From assembly GCA_902793605.1 (NCBI GenBank), contig CADBEB010000021.1, positions 1 to 64,000 on the forward strand: a stretch of 64,000 nt of DNA, written 5' to 3'. Positions within the stretch are counted from its first letter, which is position 1. Every line of letters begins with the position of its first letter. The stretch is from an uncultured Eubacteriales bacterium (GTDB lineage Bacteria > Bacillota > Clostridia > Christensenellales > Aristaeellaceae). A program made the translations under genes and the position numbers. Positions 42,793-51,895 of the stretch are shown piece after piece. The notes beneath the pieces were generated by a model that did not search any database, was not told where the DNA came from, and was given only the letters and a program-made list of their open reading frames with translations.

Positions 42793-43571
42793 ATCACCTC
42801 CGAGAACCGCCGCTTCAGCTTCCCGAATACCAGGAAGCCGAGGATCAGGAAGAACAGCCCCATCCCGAACGAGATCGCCAGATTACCCATCTCCGGGATG
42901 CTCCCGGCGTACAGGATATCCCGGTACGCCGTCACGATGCCGGTCATCGGGTTCAGTTTGAAGATCGGCAACAGCCGCTCCGGCACGATCGACAGGTCGT
43001 ACATGATCGGCGTCATGAACATCCACGCCATCGAGATGATGCCCAATATGTGCTCCAGGTCCCGGAAGTACACATCCACCGAGCACATGATCATCGTGAT
43101 GCCCAAAGCGAGGATATACTCCACCGCCATCACCAGCGGCAGGCACAGGAGCCCCAGCAAGTTAAACTGCACCCCGGAGAACAGCGCCACCGCGAACACC
43201 ACGATCTCGCAGTACAGCATGTTCACAAAGCTGCTCGTCACATACGCCACCGGGATCACTTCCCGCGGGAAGTAGATCTTGTTCACCAGGCTCTGCTGCT
43301 GGATGATGCAACTCGACCCGCCCGTCAGGCAGCTCGCGAAGAAGTTCCAGGGGATCAGCGCCACAAACAGGTACAGGTAGAACTTCTCCACCGTGCTCCG
43401 CAGGATGATGGAGAACACCACCGTATACACCAGCAGCTGGCACAGCGGCACGATAAACGTCCACAGAAACCCCAGCACGCTCGCCTGGTACCGCCCTCTC
43501 AGATCCTTATGCACCAGACTCTGTATCATCGTCCGGTACTCCCAGATCTCCTTCAGTGTTTTCAACATCAA
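42789..43571 (-). CDS. wzm: Polysaccharide ABC exporter, permease
   Basis: A 260-residue ABC-2 type membrane protein with six predicted helices, like Wzm, TagG or RfbA. The N-terminal amphipathic part DLRGRYQASVLGFLWTFIVPL and the segment SVDVYFRDLEHILGI are typical. It pairs with the ATPase that overlaps it. Upstream is a gap of repeats, so the pair may start a transcript. Confidence 0.93.
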   Translation of the reverse strand: MMLKTLKEIWEYRTMIQSLVHKDLRGRYQASVLGFLWTFIVPLCQLLVYTVVFSIILRSTVEKFYLYLFVALIPWNFFASCLTGGSSCIIQQQSLVNKIYFPREVIPVAYVTSSFVNMLYCEIVVFAVALFSGVQFNLLGLLCLPLVMAVEYILALGITMIMCSVDVYFRDLEHILGIISMAWMFMTPIMYDLSIVPERLLPIFKLNPMTGIVTAYRDILYAGSIPEMGNLAISFGMGLFFLILGFLVFGKLKRRFSEVM

Positions 43572-43613
43572 TCAACCTCAAAACTAAAACTCAAAACCAA
43601 TCAACAATCCTCG

Positions 43614-43732
43614 GTGTCATCCCGAATTCTTCTGTGTCATCCCGAGCGAAGTCGGGGTTCGTAGCGCCCGGAAAACGAGCCAGTGTGCTCGTTTTCAGCG
43701 AAGAACGGGCGGCAGCCCAGGGCAAATCTCCT
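43614..43732. repeat. Family A repeats, including a long hairpin form
   Basis: A short fragment GTGTCATCCCGAATTC, then GTGTCATCCCGAGCGAAGTC, GTAGCGCCCG, the hairpin GAAAACGAGC-CAGTGT-GCTCGTTTTC, GAACGGGCGGCAGCCC and AGGGCAAATCTCC. The hairpin arms differ from those at 47311 and 54068 with matching changes on both sides. Confidence 0.88.
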
Positions 43733-43748
43733 TGCAACCAGTCGCTTT

Positions 43749-43820
43749 CGTGGGACTGTAGGGACGGTTCTTGCAGTAACACGCATGTGGGACGAAAGAA
43801 CTGTCCCTATCCGTACCACG
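43749..43820. repeat. Family B inverted repeat
   Basis: CGTGGGACTGTAGGGACGG...TTCT and AGAACTGTCCCTATCCGTACC...ACG around GCAGTAACACGCATGTGG, the first central sequence type. Confidence 0.85.
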
Positions 43821-43831
43821 ACTCCGCAGCC

Positions 43832-44746
43832 TCAACGTTCCCGATAATACTCCAACGTATCTTCCAGTATGTCTTCCAGGGAATGCTCCGGTTCCCACTC
43901 GGTATCCGCCTTAAGCTTCGAATTATCACAGCAGATCACCGGCGTATCACTCGGTCTCATCCTCGCCGGATCCTGCCTCACCGGTACCGGACACTTCGCC
44001 AGCGCGATCAGCTTATCCAGTATCTCTCCTGCTGAATACGTCCTCCCGCTCCCGACGTTATAAACCTCTCCCGGCCTTCCTTTTTCCGCGATCAGCCTGT
44101 ACGCCCTCACAATATCCTTCACATGCGTAAAGTCCCGTTTGCTCGCCAGGTTCCCGACCGATACCGCTTCCGCTTCTCCCCGTTCCACCTTCACAATCCC
44201 GCTGGCAAAGTCCGGGATCATGAACCCGGTCCGCTGCCCGGCTCCGCCGTGGTTGAAGCTCCTCGTCATGCAGATCTTCAGCCCGTATGCCTTCGCATAG
44301 GCCTTCCCCAGCTTCTCCTGCGCGTCCTTCGAGATCGCGTAAGGGTTCATCGGGTTCATCGGCGTCTCTTCGCTGACCGACGCCCCGGCTTCCTTCAGGC
44401 TCCCGTACTCGTCCGCCGATCCCACGATCACCATCGGGGCTTCCGGACAGAATTTCCGCATGCCCTCCATCAGGTTGATCGCTGCCAGCACATTGATCGC
44501 GAAGGTCTTCTGCGGGATCTTCCAGCTCTTCCCCACGTCCGGCTGCCCCGCCAGGTGAAAGATCACGTCCGGCTTCACCTGTTCCAGCGCCGCTTCCGTC
44601 GCCTCCGGATCCAGCAGATCCACCCGGATCACGCCGTCCCCGTCGAACAGGTCGATCCCCGTCACCTCATACCCGGCCGCAGCAAGCTCCGCCCGCAGGT
44701 ACCGCCCCACGAACCCCTCGCTCCCGGTGATCAATGCTTTCAACAT
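43832..44746 (-). CDS. rmd: GDP-4-keto-6-deoxy-D-mannose reductase (Rmd-like)
   Basis: Extended SDR of 304 residues that would reduce GDP-4-keto-6-deoxymannose to GDP-D-rhamnose. It starts LKALITGSEGFVGRYL and has GSADEYG, the PYAISK catalytic Tyr-Lys, and RSFNHGGAGQRTGFMIPDFA, the block that separates Rmd from RmlD and from GDP-fucose synthase. gmd is the next gene upstream, which supports the pathway. Related NDP-sugar epimerase functions are less likely. Confidence 0.88.
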   Translation of the reverse strand: MLKALITGSEGFVGRYLRAELAAAGYEVTGIDLFDGDGVIRVDLLDPEATEAALEQVKPDVIFHLAGQPDVGKSWKIPQKTFAINVLAAINLMEGMRKFCPEAPMVIVGSADEYGSLKEAGASVSEETPMNPMNPYAISKDAQEKLGKAYAKAYGLKICMTRSFNHGGAGQRTGFMIPDFASGIVKVERGEAEAVSVGNLASKRDFTHVKDIVRAYRLIAEKGRPGEVYNVGSGRTYSAGEILDKLIALAKCPVPVRQDPARMRPSDTPVICCDNSKLKADTEWEPEHSLEDILEDTLEYYRER

Positions 44747-44760
44747 TTACTTAACTCCCC

Positions 44761-44848
44761 GTGTCATTCCGAGCTTGTCGAGGAATCTCCTCCGTTTCGG
44801 TCAACTCCCCATGTCATTCCGAGCTTGTCGAGGAATCTCCTCCGTTTC
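44761..44848. repeat. Two family A repeats
   Basis: Two copies of GTCATTCCGAGCTTGTCGAG followed by GAATCTCCTCCGTTTCG, spaced 50 nt, between rmd and a family B element. Confidence 0.88.
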
Positions 44849-44894
44849 GTTCAATGACATCCTGGTTCTGCCGCTTTACCAAACCCCAAACTCG

Positions 44895-44988
44895 CAGTCC
44901 GCCGTGGGACGGATGGGGACGGTTCGTGAAGTCACACTTTACGTGGGACGGAAGGAACCGTCCCCGCAGTACCACGGCATCAGGACTG
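44895..44988. repeat. Family B inverted repeat
   Basis: Outer arms CAGTCC and GGACTG; inner arms GGGGACGGTTC and GAACCGTCCCC. The copy at 46100 is almost identical but has CAGCCC and GGGCTG, a paired change. Confidence 0.9.
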
Positions 44989-44990
44989 CT

Positions 44991-46031
44991 TTACACCTGT
45001 TTCATCGCCAGCTCTCTCTTCGCCAGCTTCAGATCATACTCCGCCATGATCCTGCAGAGCTCTTCGCAGCTCGTCTTCCCGGGATCCCACCCCAGCTTCG
45101 TCCTCGCCTTCGTCGGATCTCCCCACAGATTCACAACATCCGTCGGCCTGTACCATTCCGGATTGACGCACACGACCATCTTCCCGGTCTTTTTGTCATA
45201 TCCCTTTTCGTCGATCCCTTCGCCCTTCCACTCAATCTCGATCCCGTCATGCGCAAACGCCCAGGTCGTAAACTCCCGCACCGTGTGCTGCACTCCGGTC
45301 GCGATGACGTAGTCGTCCGGCTCGTCCTGCTGCATGATCAGCCACATGCACTCGACGTAATCCTTCGCGTATCCCCAGTCCCGCAGGCTGTCCATGTTCC
45401 CCAGCTCCAGGTGGTCCTGCAGCCCGAGGGCGATCCGCCCGGCCGCCCTCGTGATCTTCCTCGTCACGAAGGTTTCGCCCCGCCGCTCGCTCTCGTGGTT
45501 GAACAGGATCCCGTTGCAGGCAAAGATCCCGTAGGCTTCCCGGTACTGCCGGATCATCCAGAACCCGTACTGCTTCGCGATGGCATAGGGAGAATACGGA
45601 TGGAACGGAGTCTTCTCGTTCTGCGGAACCTCCTCCACCTTCCCGTACAGTTCGGAGGTCGACGCCTGGTACACCTTGCAGGTCTTGTCCAGCCCGCCGT
45701 TGTGAACGGCTTCCAGGATCCTCAGCACGCCCAGCGCGTCGATGTCGCCCGTATACTCGGCCGCCTTAAAGGAAACCTGCACATGGCTCTGCGCCGCCAG
45801 GTTGTAGATCTCGTCCGGCTTCACGGCCATCACGATCCGGTCGATGCTCGTGCTGTCGCTCAGGTCTCCTTCATGGATGACCAGCTTGTCCAGGATATGA
45901 TCGATCCGCTGCGTCGTCGGCACACTCGACCTCCGCACGATCCCGTGCACCTCATATCCCTTCTCCAGCAAAAGCTCTGCCAGATAGCTCCCATCCTGTC
46001 CTGTGATCCCGGTAATAAGCGCCTTTTTCAT
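44991..46031 (-). CDS. gmd: GDP-mannose 4,6-dehydratase
   Basis: Converts GDP-mannose to GDP-4-keto-6-deoxymannose. The 346-residue SDR has [20 protein letters not shown], the Gmd-specific [23 protein letters not shown] and [13 protein letters not shown]. Together with manC upstream and rmd downstream it forms a GDP-D-rhamnose route. The same intermediate could feed the ColD-like enzyme at the right edge of the window. Confidence 0.96.
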   Translation of the reverse strand: MKKALITGITGQDGSYLAELLLEKGYEVHGIVRRSSVPTTQRIDHILDKLVIHEGDLSDSTSIDRIVMAVKPDEIYNLAAQSHVQVSFKAAEYTGDIDALGVLRILEAVHNGGLDKTCKVYQASTSELYGKVEEVPQNEKTPFHPYSPYAIAKQYGFWMIRQYREAYGIFACNGILFNHESERRGETFVTRKITRAAGRIALGLQDHLELGNMDSLRDWGYAKDYVECMWLIMQQDEPDDYVIATGVQHTVREFTTWAFAHDGIEIEWKGEGIDEKGYDKKTGKMVVCVNPEWYRPTDVVNLWGDPTKARTKLGWDPGKTSCEELCRIMAEYDLKLAKRELAMKQV

Positions 46032-46099
46032 AACGATTTCCTTTCTTTCGTTCCTTTATCGTAATCCTTGGTTCCGCCACACTACCCAACCAACTATGG

Positions 46100-46193
46100 C
46101 AGCCCGCCGTGGGACGGATGGGGACGGTTCGTGGAGTCACACTTTACGTGGGACGGAAGGAACCGTCCCCGCAGTACCACGGCATCAGGGCTG
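46100..46193. repeat. Family B inverted repeat
   Basis: Outer arms CAGCCC and GGGCTG; inner GGGGACGGTTCGTGGAGTCA and GAACCGTCCCCGCAGTACCA. Nearly identical to the copy at 44895; each lies upstream of a GDP-sugar gene. Confidence 0.9.
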
Positions 46194-46218
46194 CTTACGC
46201 ACCTGCATCAGGACTGTA

Positions 46219-47292
46219 TTAAAGCAACTCCGTTCTGTTTACTGCTCGAAATACTTCCAGTACTTTCTTGATATCCCCCGCGCTGTCCTTCGCGCAAACC
46301 AGTAGCGCGTCCGGCGTATCCACGATGATCATATCTTCCAGGCCGACCATGGCGATTGTCTTATTCCCGCCCTGCACAATGCACCTTGTGCTGTTGACCG
46401 TCACCACATCCCCCTTAATGACATTCCCCATATCATTCCCGGGATTGATCCGCTCGACGGCAAGCCAGCTCCCCACGTCGTCCCATCCGAAGGATGACGG
46501 GATCACATACACGTTCTTCGCCTTTTCCATGACCCCGTAGTCGATGGAGATCCCCTTCATCTGTCCGAAGGCAGCTTCCAGGGCTTCCTCCTCTTCCTCC
46601 GTCCCGATGGCCTTCTCGATCTGCTCCAGGAGCGCGTAGTGCTCCGGCAGCTTCTCCTCCATCTCCTTCAGGATCGTCGAAGCCTTCCAGATGAACATCC
46701 CGCTGTTCCACAGGTATTCCCCGCTCATCAGGTACTTCTTCGCGGTCTCCAGATCCGGCTTCTCCACGAACCGCTTCACCTTGAAGGCCCGCCCGACGGC
46801 GTCCTCCTCCGTGTCGTACTGGATATAGCCGTATCCCGTGTCAGGAGAAGTCGGCGAGATCCCCAGGGTCACCAGCGCGTCCGTATCCTGCGCCGTCTGG
46901 ATCGCGCTCTTCAGCACACCCCGGAACAGCGCCGGCTGCTGGATCAGGTGATCCGACGGCAGCACGATCATCATCGCGTCCCCATACCGCTTCCGGGCCG
47001 TCACCGCGCCCCACCCGATGCACGGCGCCGTGTTCTTCGCCATCGGCTCGCACAGGATGTTCTCCTCCGGCAGGTCCGGCAGCTGCTCCTTCACCAGGGC
47101 CTTGTAGTCCCGGTTCGTCGCGATGAAGATATCCTCGATCGCCACCAGCGGCAGCATCCGGTCCACCGTCTCCTGGATCATCGTCTTCTCACTGTTGGTT
47201 AAGGACAGGAACTGCTTCGGCGTGCTCTTCCGGCTCTTGGGCCAGAACCGTTCTCCCCGTCCTCCCGCCATGATCAGCGCAGTGGTTTTCAT
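46219..47292 (-). CDS. manC: Mannose-1-phosphate guanylyltransferase
   Basis: Makes GDP-mannose. The 357-residue single-domain enzyme has TALIMAGGRGERFWPKSR with KQFLSL, EPMAKNTAPCIGWGA, VLPSDHLI and FVEKPDLETAKKYL, and lacks the C-terminal isomerase cupin. A second, two-domain ManC is encoded at 61620. Here it is grouped with gmd and rmd. Confidence 0.95.
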   Translation of the reverse strand: MKTTALIMAGGRGERFWPKSRKSTPKQFLSLTNSEKTMIQETVDRMLPLVAIEDIFIATNRDYKALVKEQLPDLPEENILCEPMAKNTAPCIGWGAVTARKRYGDAMMIVLPSDHLIQQPALFRGVLKSAIQTAQDTDALVTLGISPTSPDTGYGYIQYDTEEDAVGRAFKVKRFVEKPDLETAKKYLMSGEYLWNSGMFIWKASTILKEMEEKLPEHYALLEQIEKAIGTEEEEEALEAAFGQMKGISIDYGVMEKAKNVYVIPSSFGWDDVGSWLAVERINPGNDMGNVIKGDVVTVNSTRCIVQGGNKTIAMVGLEDMIIVDTPDALLVCAKDSAGDIKKVLEVFRAVNRTELL

Positions 47293-47310
47293 GAATTCAA
47301 TCCTCTCCTC

Positions 47311-47465
47311 GTGTCATCCCGAGCTCGTCGGGGTTCATAGCGCCCGGAGAAAGAGCCGGTGGCTCTTTCTCAGTGAAGAACGGGCGGCAGCCCCGGGCAA
47401 ATCTCCCCCGCAGGCGCGAAATCCTCCCTCGTGTCATCCCGACCGAAGTGGAGGGATCTCCCCCC
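47311..47465. repeat. Long hairpin form of family A plus one short copy
   Basis: GTGTCATCCCGAGCTCGTCG, ATAGCGCCCG, hairpin GAGAAAGAGCC-GGT-GGCTCTTTCTC, GAACGGGCGGCAGCCCCGGG and AAATCTCCC. A short copy starts at 47431. Confidence 0.88.
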
Positions 47466-47533
47466 CCCGCCGCAGCGGACTTCACCTTGACATAATTTAA
47501 CACTTTATTATACCTTGCAACCGCTGAAATTAC

Positions 47534-47562
47534 AAGAAAAGCATCCTGCTTTCACAGGACGC
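47534..47562 (-). terminator. Terminator after the flippase gene
   Basis: Minus strand: GCGTCCTG-TGAAAG-CAGGATGC (one G-T pair) followed by TTTTCTT. It lies about 20 nt after the flippase stop and should end the transcript of the 47.6-56.4 kb gene group. Confidence 0.85.
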
Positions 47563-47581
47563 TCAAAAATTAACCTTTCCC

Positions 47582-48808
47582 TTATCTTTTCCTGAAAAGA
47601 TAAGTCCCTGCGACCGTCAGGATCATCGCTCCCGTCATAATCAGCGGGATCACCCCGATCGTCGGCTGCAAAGCCAGGATCCCCGCGATCATCACAACCC
47701 CGACAGCGACAGCCGTCCTGACAAATGGCTTCTCCAGCTCCGTCGCCATCGTATACTGGTAAAACACCCAGAACCCGCTCAGCACCGTCGAGAACACCGC
47801 GCACGCCGTCATATACTGTGCTGCGTCCCGGTATTTCTCCCCATACAAAAGCGGGATCAGCCACCTTACGCCGATGATCAGCGCCGCCCCGCATGCCACT
47901 GCCAGCCCGACCGCGATCTGCTCGTACTGCAGCAGGTACTTCCGCTGTCTTCCCGGGTCCCCTTTCGCTTCCGCCACCTTCGGCAGCAGCATCGTCGCCA
48001 GCGGCGTCGCGATCAGGAACACGCTCAGCTTCGACAGCGTGATCGCCACGCTGTACAGCCCGATCGCTTCCTCGCTGTTGAACGAGGTCCCCAGCAGCAG
48101 GTCCCCGTTGTTCATGTACAGGCTCACCACGAAGTACACGATCATGATCCGCAGGTATTCCCTCACGGTCACCCCGTCCGTGCGGATCAGGAAACCCCCG
48201 GCCCGCCCCTGCAGCTTCTTCCGCAGGCTGAAGACCAGGATCGCCAGCGCGGCAATCTCTCCCGCGATGAACCCGGCCAGCATCGCCGTCGGTCCGATCC
48301 CCGCCATCCCGAGCCCCACGCCCAGGATCATCTTCACCCCGTACAGGGCGATCGTAGCCCAGCCCAGCAGCAGGAACGCCTGCTTCCCCTGCGCCATCCC
48401 GTTCATGACCAGGAACACGTTGTTCGCGATCACCAGCAGCACAAACAGCACATAGTCCAGCACCTGCGTCAGATGCAGGTAGCGCATCAGCGGCAGTACC
48501 GCCGCGGCCAGGATCACCGCTTCCCCGATATTCAGCAGGATCACCAGGCTCACGGTCTTCTCCTGCTTCTCCCGGCTGTCCGCTGCCTTCCCGGCGATCG
48601 TCCGGCACAGCATGATCTGCAGCGGGGTCATCAGGATCGCGATGTTCGTCACCATCGCCTGCAGCGTGGTCACAATCCCGTATTCGGCCACCGTGAATAC
48701 CCGGCCGAACAGGATCAGCGTCAGCATGTTGATCCCCGATGCCGCCATGCACAGGATCGTGTACTGCACGCTCCGGTTCCCCAGCATTCCTCGTATCTTG
48801 TTAACCAT
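47582..48808 (-). CDS. Wzx-like polysaccharide flippase (MOP superfamily)
   Basis: A 408-residue membrane protein with about 12 hydrophobic segments. The N terminus QYTILCMAASGINMLTLILFGRVF and the segment DLLLGTSFNSEEAIGLYSVAITLSKL match oligosaccharide flippases that move lipid-linked units across the membrane. Its presence beside an ABC exporter implies two export routes in one cluster. The start overlaps the upstream glycosyltransferase by 8 nt. Confidence 0.87.
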   Translation of the reverse strand: MVNKIRGMLGNRSVQYTILCMAASGINMLTLILFGRVFTVAEYGIVTTLQAMVTNIAILMTPLQIMLCRTIAGKAADSREKQEKTVSLVILLNIGEAVILAAAVLPLMRYLHLTQVLDYVLFVLLVIANNVFLVMNGMAQGKQAFLLLGWATIALYGVKMILGVGLGMAGIGPTAMLAGFIAGEIAALAILVFSLRKKLQGRAGGFLIRTDGVTVREYLRIMIVYFVVSLYMNNGDLLLGTSFNSEEAIGLYSVAITLSKLSVFLIATPLATMLLPKVAEAKGDPGRQRKYLLQYEQIAVGLAVACGAALIIGVRWLIPLLYGEKYRDAAQYMTACAVFSTVLSGFWVFYQYTMATELEKPFVRTAVAVGVVMIAGILALQPTIGVIPLIMTGAMILTVAGTYLFRKR

Positions 48809-49829
48809 AGCTCGCGTTCTTTCGGTTCCCTCCGAAGATCCTCACCAGCCCCAGCCGGCCGATCTGGAAGCATACATAGTACAGGTACACAAAGTGCAGC
48901 AGAAAGCTGAAATCCCGGTAAACGATCGCCAGCCGGACGCTGTCCAGCACCGGCAGTGGCACCAGCAGCGCGTACAGGCAGAACAACCCCTTCCGTCGCT
49001 GCAGCTTCCGGCTGAAGTTTTCCTTCGCGCTGTACCCGCTCTCTTCTTTATGGAACAGGTTGTTGATCACCCGGAACTTCAGTTTGTTCAGGTACGTCCG
49101 GAAGGAAGACCGGCAGTTGTGTTTGATGTCGTCCCCCGGGATCACCGCGCACAGCTCGCTGTCGATCAGCACCTGGTCGTACGCCCGGCAGATGAACCCG
49201 ATCGTCGCGTATTCCCCCGGGTATTTCTCCCGCATATAGTCCAGGTCCAGCGCGCAGGTCGCGCTGTCCGCCAGCGGGAATATGTCTCCCTGCCGGAAGC
49301 GCATGATCACGCCCCTGTCCTCTTTTTCAATGATGTTCTGCCCGTAGGTATGGATCTTGTCCTTCTTTGTCCGGTACACAAAATAGGAGAACGGATCTCC
49401 CAGGATGTTCATGTAGTTCGCGCTGATCCCGCAGATCTCTTTCCTCCCGGGCACATAGCGGTTGGAGATCAGCATCTTCACCTCAGGATGCTTTTCCAGC
49501 AGGTCCTTCTTGTCCTGCATCTGCTCCGGATAGCTGAACTCTTCGTCCGAATCCATCCGGACGATAAACCGGCCGTGGGCATATTCCGTCCCGACGGCCT
49601 TTGCGTATTCCGGCAGCCGCTTCGGGTTGTCCAACACGGTCGCCCCGGCTTTCTCCGCCATTGCCCGCGTCCCGTCCGTCGATCCGCCGTCGACCACCAG
49701 CACTTCGATCTCGTCCTTGCCGATCATCTGCTCCCGGATGCTCTCCAGCGTGTAGCCCAGCGTCCCTTCGCTGTTGTATGTCGCGATGACGATGGAAAAG
49801 AACGGCCGCTTCCCGCCTGTCTCTGTCAT
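48801..49829 (-). CDS. Glycosyltransferase family 2
   Basis: A 342-residue enzyme with an N-terminal GT-A domain: FSIVIATYNSEGTLGYTLESI, VLVVDGGSTDGT and the DXD-like FIVRMDSDEEFS. The C-terminal ~70 residues are hydrophobic (VPLPVLDSVRLAIV), suggesting membrane association. Overlaps the epimerase gene upstream by 4 nt and the flippase downstream by 8 nt. Confidence 0.9.
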   Translation of the reverse strand: MTETGGKRPFFSIVIATYNSEGTLGYTLESIREQMIGKDEIEVLVVDGGSTDGTRAMAEKAGATVLDNPKRLPEYAKAVGTEYAHGRFIVRMDSDEEFSYPEQMQDKKDLLEKHPEVKMLISNRYVPGRKEICGISANYMNILGDPFSYFVYRTKKDKIHTYGQNIIEKEDRGVIMRFRQGDIFPLADSATCALDLDYMREKYPGEYATIGFICRAYDQVLIDSELCAVIPGDDIKHNCRSSFRTYLNKLKFRVINNLFHKEESGYSAKENFSRKLQRRKGLFCLYALLVPLPVLDSVRLAIVYRDFSFLLHFVYLYYVCFQIGRLGLVRIFGGNRKNASYG

Positions 49830-50932
49830 ACCGCCTCCAGCGTGTCCGCGATCTTCTTTGACGGCTCACCCGTCACCGGCGTCCGCCCTTCGTCTGCCTG
49901 CTCGCCGAGGCTGTCGATGAACGTCCGGATGTCCTTCGGGTCCCCGTTGAACAGCCGGCAGTTGATCCCGATGCCCTCGTTCCGCTCCGTCGCCTTCCGG
50001 AGGATCAGGCAGGGCTTGTTCATGTAGTACAGCTCCTCCTGGTTGCTCCCCCCGTCCGTGATGACGAACGCCGCCCCGTCCAGCAGCTTCATGAAGTCAA
50101 AGTAGTCCACCCGCTTGTGCAGGATCACCTTCGGGTTCGCCTTCAGCCGCTCCAGCAGCCCGAACTTCGCCAGCGCGTTCTGCGTGATCTCGTGCAGGAT
50201 GAACACGCAGGTCTTCTTTTCCGCCGCCCGCTCGATCTCCCCGACCACGCCGCTCACGAATTCCTTTGCCGCCAGGTTTTCCTGCCGGTGCAGCACGAAC
50301 ACGAAGTAGTCCTTACCTAGAATCTCTTCGATGTCGCTCGCCACCGGGATCTCCCGGCTGTACCGCAGGCTGTCCAGCAGCGTATTCTGCTCTGTATTGA
50401 CGACCGTCCCCCTGGCCTTCTTCAGGTTCGAAGCCGCCTCGTCCCCGGGGGCGAAGTGAATCCGCGCTGTCCGGCTCGTCAGCAGCCGGTCGATCTCCTC
50501 CGGGAAGGGGTTCAGCAGGTGGTGGCTCCGCAGCCCCGCCTCGATGTGGCACACCGTCATCCCAAGCTTTTTCCCGATCCGCGCCCCCATGTAGGTCGAT
50601 ACCGTGTCCCCGTGGACGATCATGTAGGCTTTCGTGAAGTCGCACCCGCTGAAGCGCTCCCGGATCTTCTTCCCCGCCCCGCGGTAAGTCTTCGCCCACC
50701 AGCTCATCAGCCCGGCCGCGCTCTTTTTGATCTCGCTCTCCCGGCTCAGCTCCAGCTCGACCTCTCCGCAGTCCAGTTCCTTCAGGATCCGGCTGCTCGT
50801 AATGTCGTTCTGTCCGCTGGCGATGATGTGGTATTCGATCTCCCGCTTCCGCGCCTCGATGATCACCGGGAAAACCTTGATCAGCTCCGCCTCCGTGCCG
50901 ATGAAGAAGAACCAGGTCCTTGCCTTCTGCAT
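49826..50932 (-). CDS. wecB: UDP-N-acetylglucosamine 2-epimerase family protein
   Basis: Would convert UDP-GlcNAc to UDP-ManNAc for a glycan unit. The 368-residue GT-B-like protein has HGDTVSTYMGARIGKKLGM, HIEAGLRS, PEEIDRLLTSRTA, HRQEN and ITDGGSNQEELYYM. The family usually reads HxGD...HVEAGLRS and TDSGGxQEE, so the GGS variant is a small departure. I start at ATG 50932, with GGGGAGG 8 nt upstream; ATG 50953 overlaps the previous stop (ATGA) and is an alternative adding seven residues. Confidence 0.85.
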   Translation of the reverse strand: MQKARTWFFFIGTEAELIKVFPVIIEARKREIEYHIIASGQNDITSSRILKELDCGEVELELSRESEIKKSAAGLMSWWAKTYRGAGKKIRERFSGCDFTKAYMIVHGDTVSTYMGARIGKKLGMTVCHIEAGLRSHHLLNPFPEEIDRLLTSRTARIHFAPGDEAASNLKKARGTVVNTEQNTLLDSLRYSREIPVASDIEEILGKDYFVFVLHRQENLAAKEFVSGVVGEIERAAEKKTCVFILHEITQNALAKFGLLERLKANPKVILHKRVDYFDFMKLLDGAAFVITDGGSNQEELYYMNKPCLILRKATERNEGIGINCRLFNGDPKDIRTFIDSLGEQADEGRTPVTGEPSKKIADTLEAV

Positions 50933-50949
50933 GCTCTCGTCCTCCCCGT

Positions 50950-51885
50950 TCATTTCTTCAGGGAGCTCTCCTTTTCGATAAAGATCGGCCGCATCTTCAT
51001 CTCGTTGTACAGCCGCGCGATGTATTCGCCCACCACGCCGATCAGCGTGATCAGCACTCCGCCCATGAACAGGATCAGGATGATGATCGTCGTATAGCCG
51101 ATCCGCTCCCCGCCGTTTTTCAGCGCCGAGATGAACGTGACGATCGCGTAGATGAACGCCCCCAGCGTGATCAGCGATCCCAGCCAGATCACCGCCCGCA
51201 GCGGCGCCGTTGCGAAAGCGATAAACCCGTTGATCGCGTATTTCGCCAGCCCGAAGAAGCTCCACTTGCTCTCCCCGGCGATCCGCTCCACGTTCTGGTA
51301 TTCGATCCATTTCGTCTCGAACCCGACCCAGCTCATGATGCCCTTCGTGAAGCGCTCCCGCTCCTGCAGCTGCAGCATTGCGTCCACCATCTGCCTCGTC
51401 ATCATCCGGTAGTCGCTTCCGCCCTGCACCAGGTGCATCCCCGTCATCTTGTTGATGATCTTGTAAAACAGCCGTGAGAACGCGCTGCGCACCGGCGGTT
51501 CCCCGTTCCGGTCCACCCGCCGTGCGCCGACACAGTCGTATCCTTCCCCGATCCCTTTGATCATCTCCGGGATCAGTTCCGGCGGATGCTGCAGGTCCGC
51601 GTCCATCAGCACCACCAGGTCCCCGTCGCTCTTGCTCAGCCCGGCGTAGATCGCGCCTTCCTTCCCGAAGTTCCGGGAAAAGGAGATGTAATCCGCCGTC
51701 TCAGGGTGCTCCCCGTGGATCTCCCGCAGTTTTTCCAGCGTCTTGTCCCGGCTCCCGTCGTTCACGTACAGGATCCGGTAGCTGTAGTCCGTGATCTCCC
51801 GGAACACCTTGTCCACCGCTTCGTACAACGGCCGGATGCAGGCCTCCTCGTTGTAGCAGGGCACGACGATATCGATCTTTTTCAT
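50950..51885 (-). CDS. GtrB/DPM1-like glycosyltransferase 2 with two membrane helices
   Basis: A 311-residue enzyme that probably loads a sugar onto undecaprenyl phosphate. The GT2 domain has KIDIVVPCYNEEACIRPLYEA, YVNDGSRDKTLEKL, LMDADLQHPPELIPEM and QGGSDYRMMTRQMV. Two C-terminal helices (about 225-250 and 262-290) match GtrB. The following gene is a GtrII-like membrane protein, so the two could be a side-chain glucosylation pair, with an unusual UDP-GlcNAc epimerase next. Confidence 0.92.
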   Translation of the reverse strand: MKKIDIVVPCYNEEACIRPLYEAVDKVFREITDYSYRILYVNDGSRDKTLEKLREIHGEHPETADYISFSRNFGKEGAIYAGLSKSDGDLVVLMDADLQHPPELIPEMIKGIGEGYDCVGARRVDRNGEPPVRSAFSRLFYKIINKMTGMHLVQGGSDYRMMTRQMVDAMLQLQERERFTKGIMSWVGFETKWIEYQNVERIAGESKWSFFGLAKYAINGFIAFATAPLRAVIWLGSLITLGAFIYAIVTFISALKNGGERIGYTTIIILILFMGGVLITLIGVVGEYIARLYNEMKMRPIFIEKESSLKK

Positions 51886-51895
51886 TCCGTTTCTC

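Noticed and set aside
43832..44746. Reading this gene as the missing rmlD
   Set aside because: It has the RSFNHGGAGQ...DFA block of Rmd-type enzymes and sits beside gmd, so GDP-sugar reduction fits better.
46219..47292. Two-domain manC assignment
   Set aside because: The protein ends after the nucleotidyltransferase part; only the gene at 61620 has the isomerase cupin.
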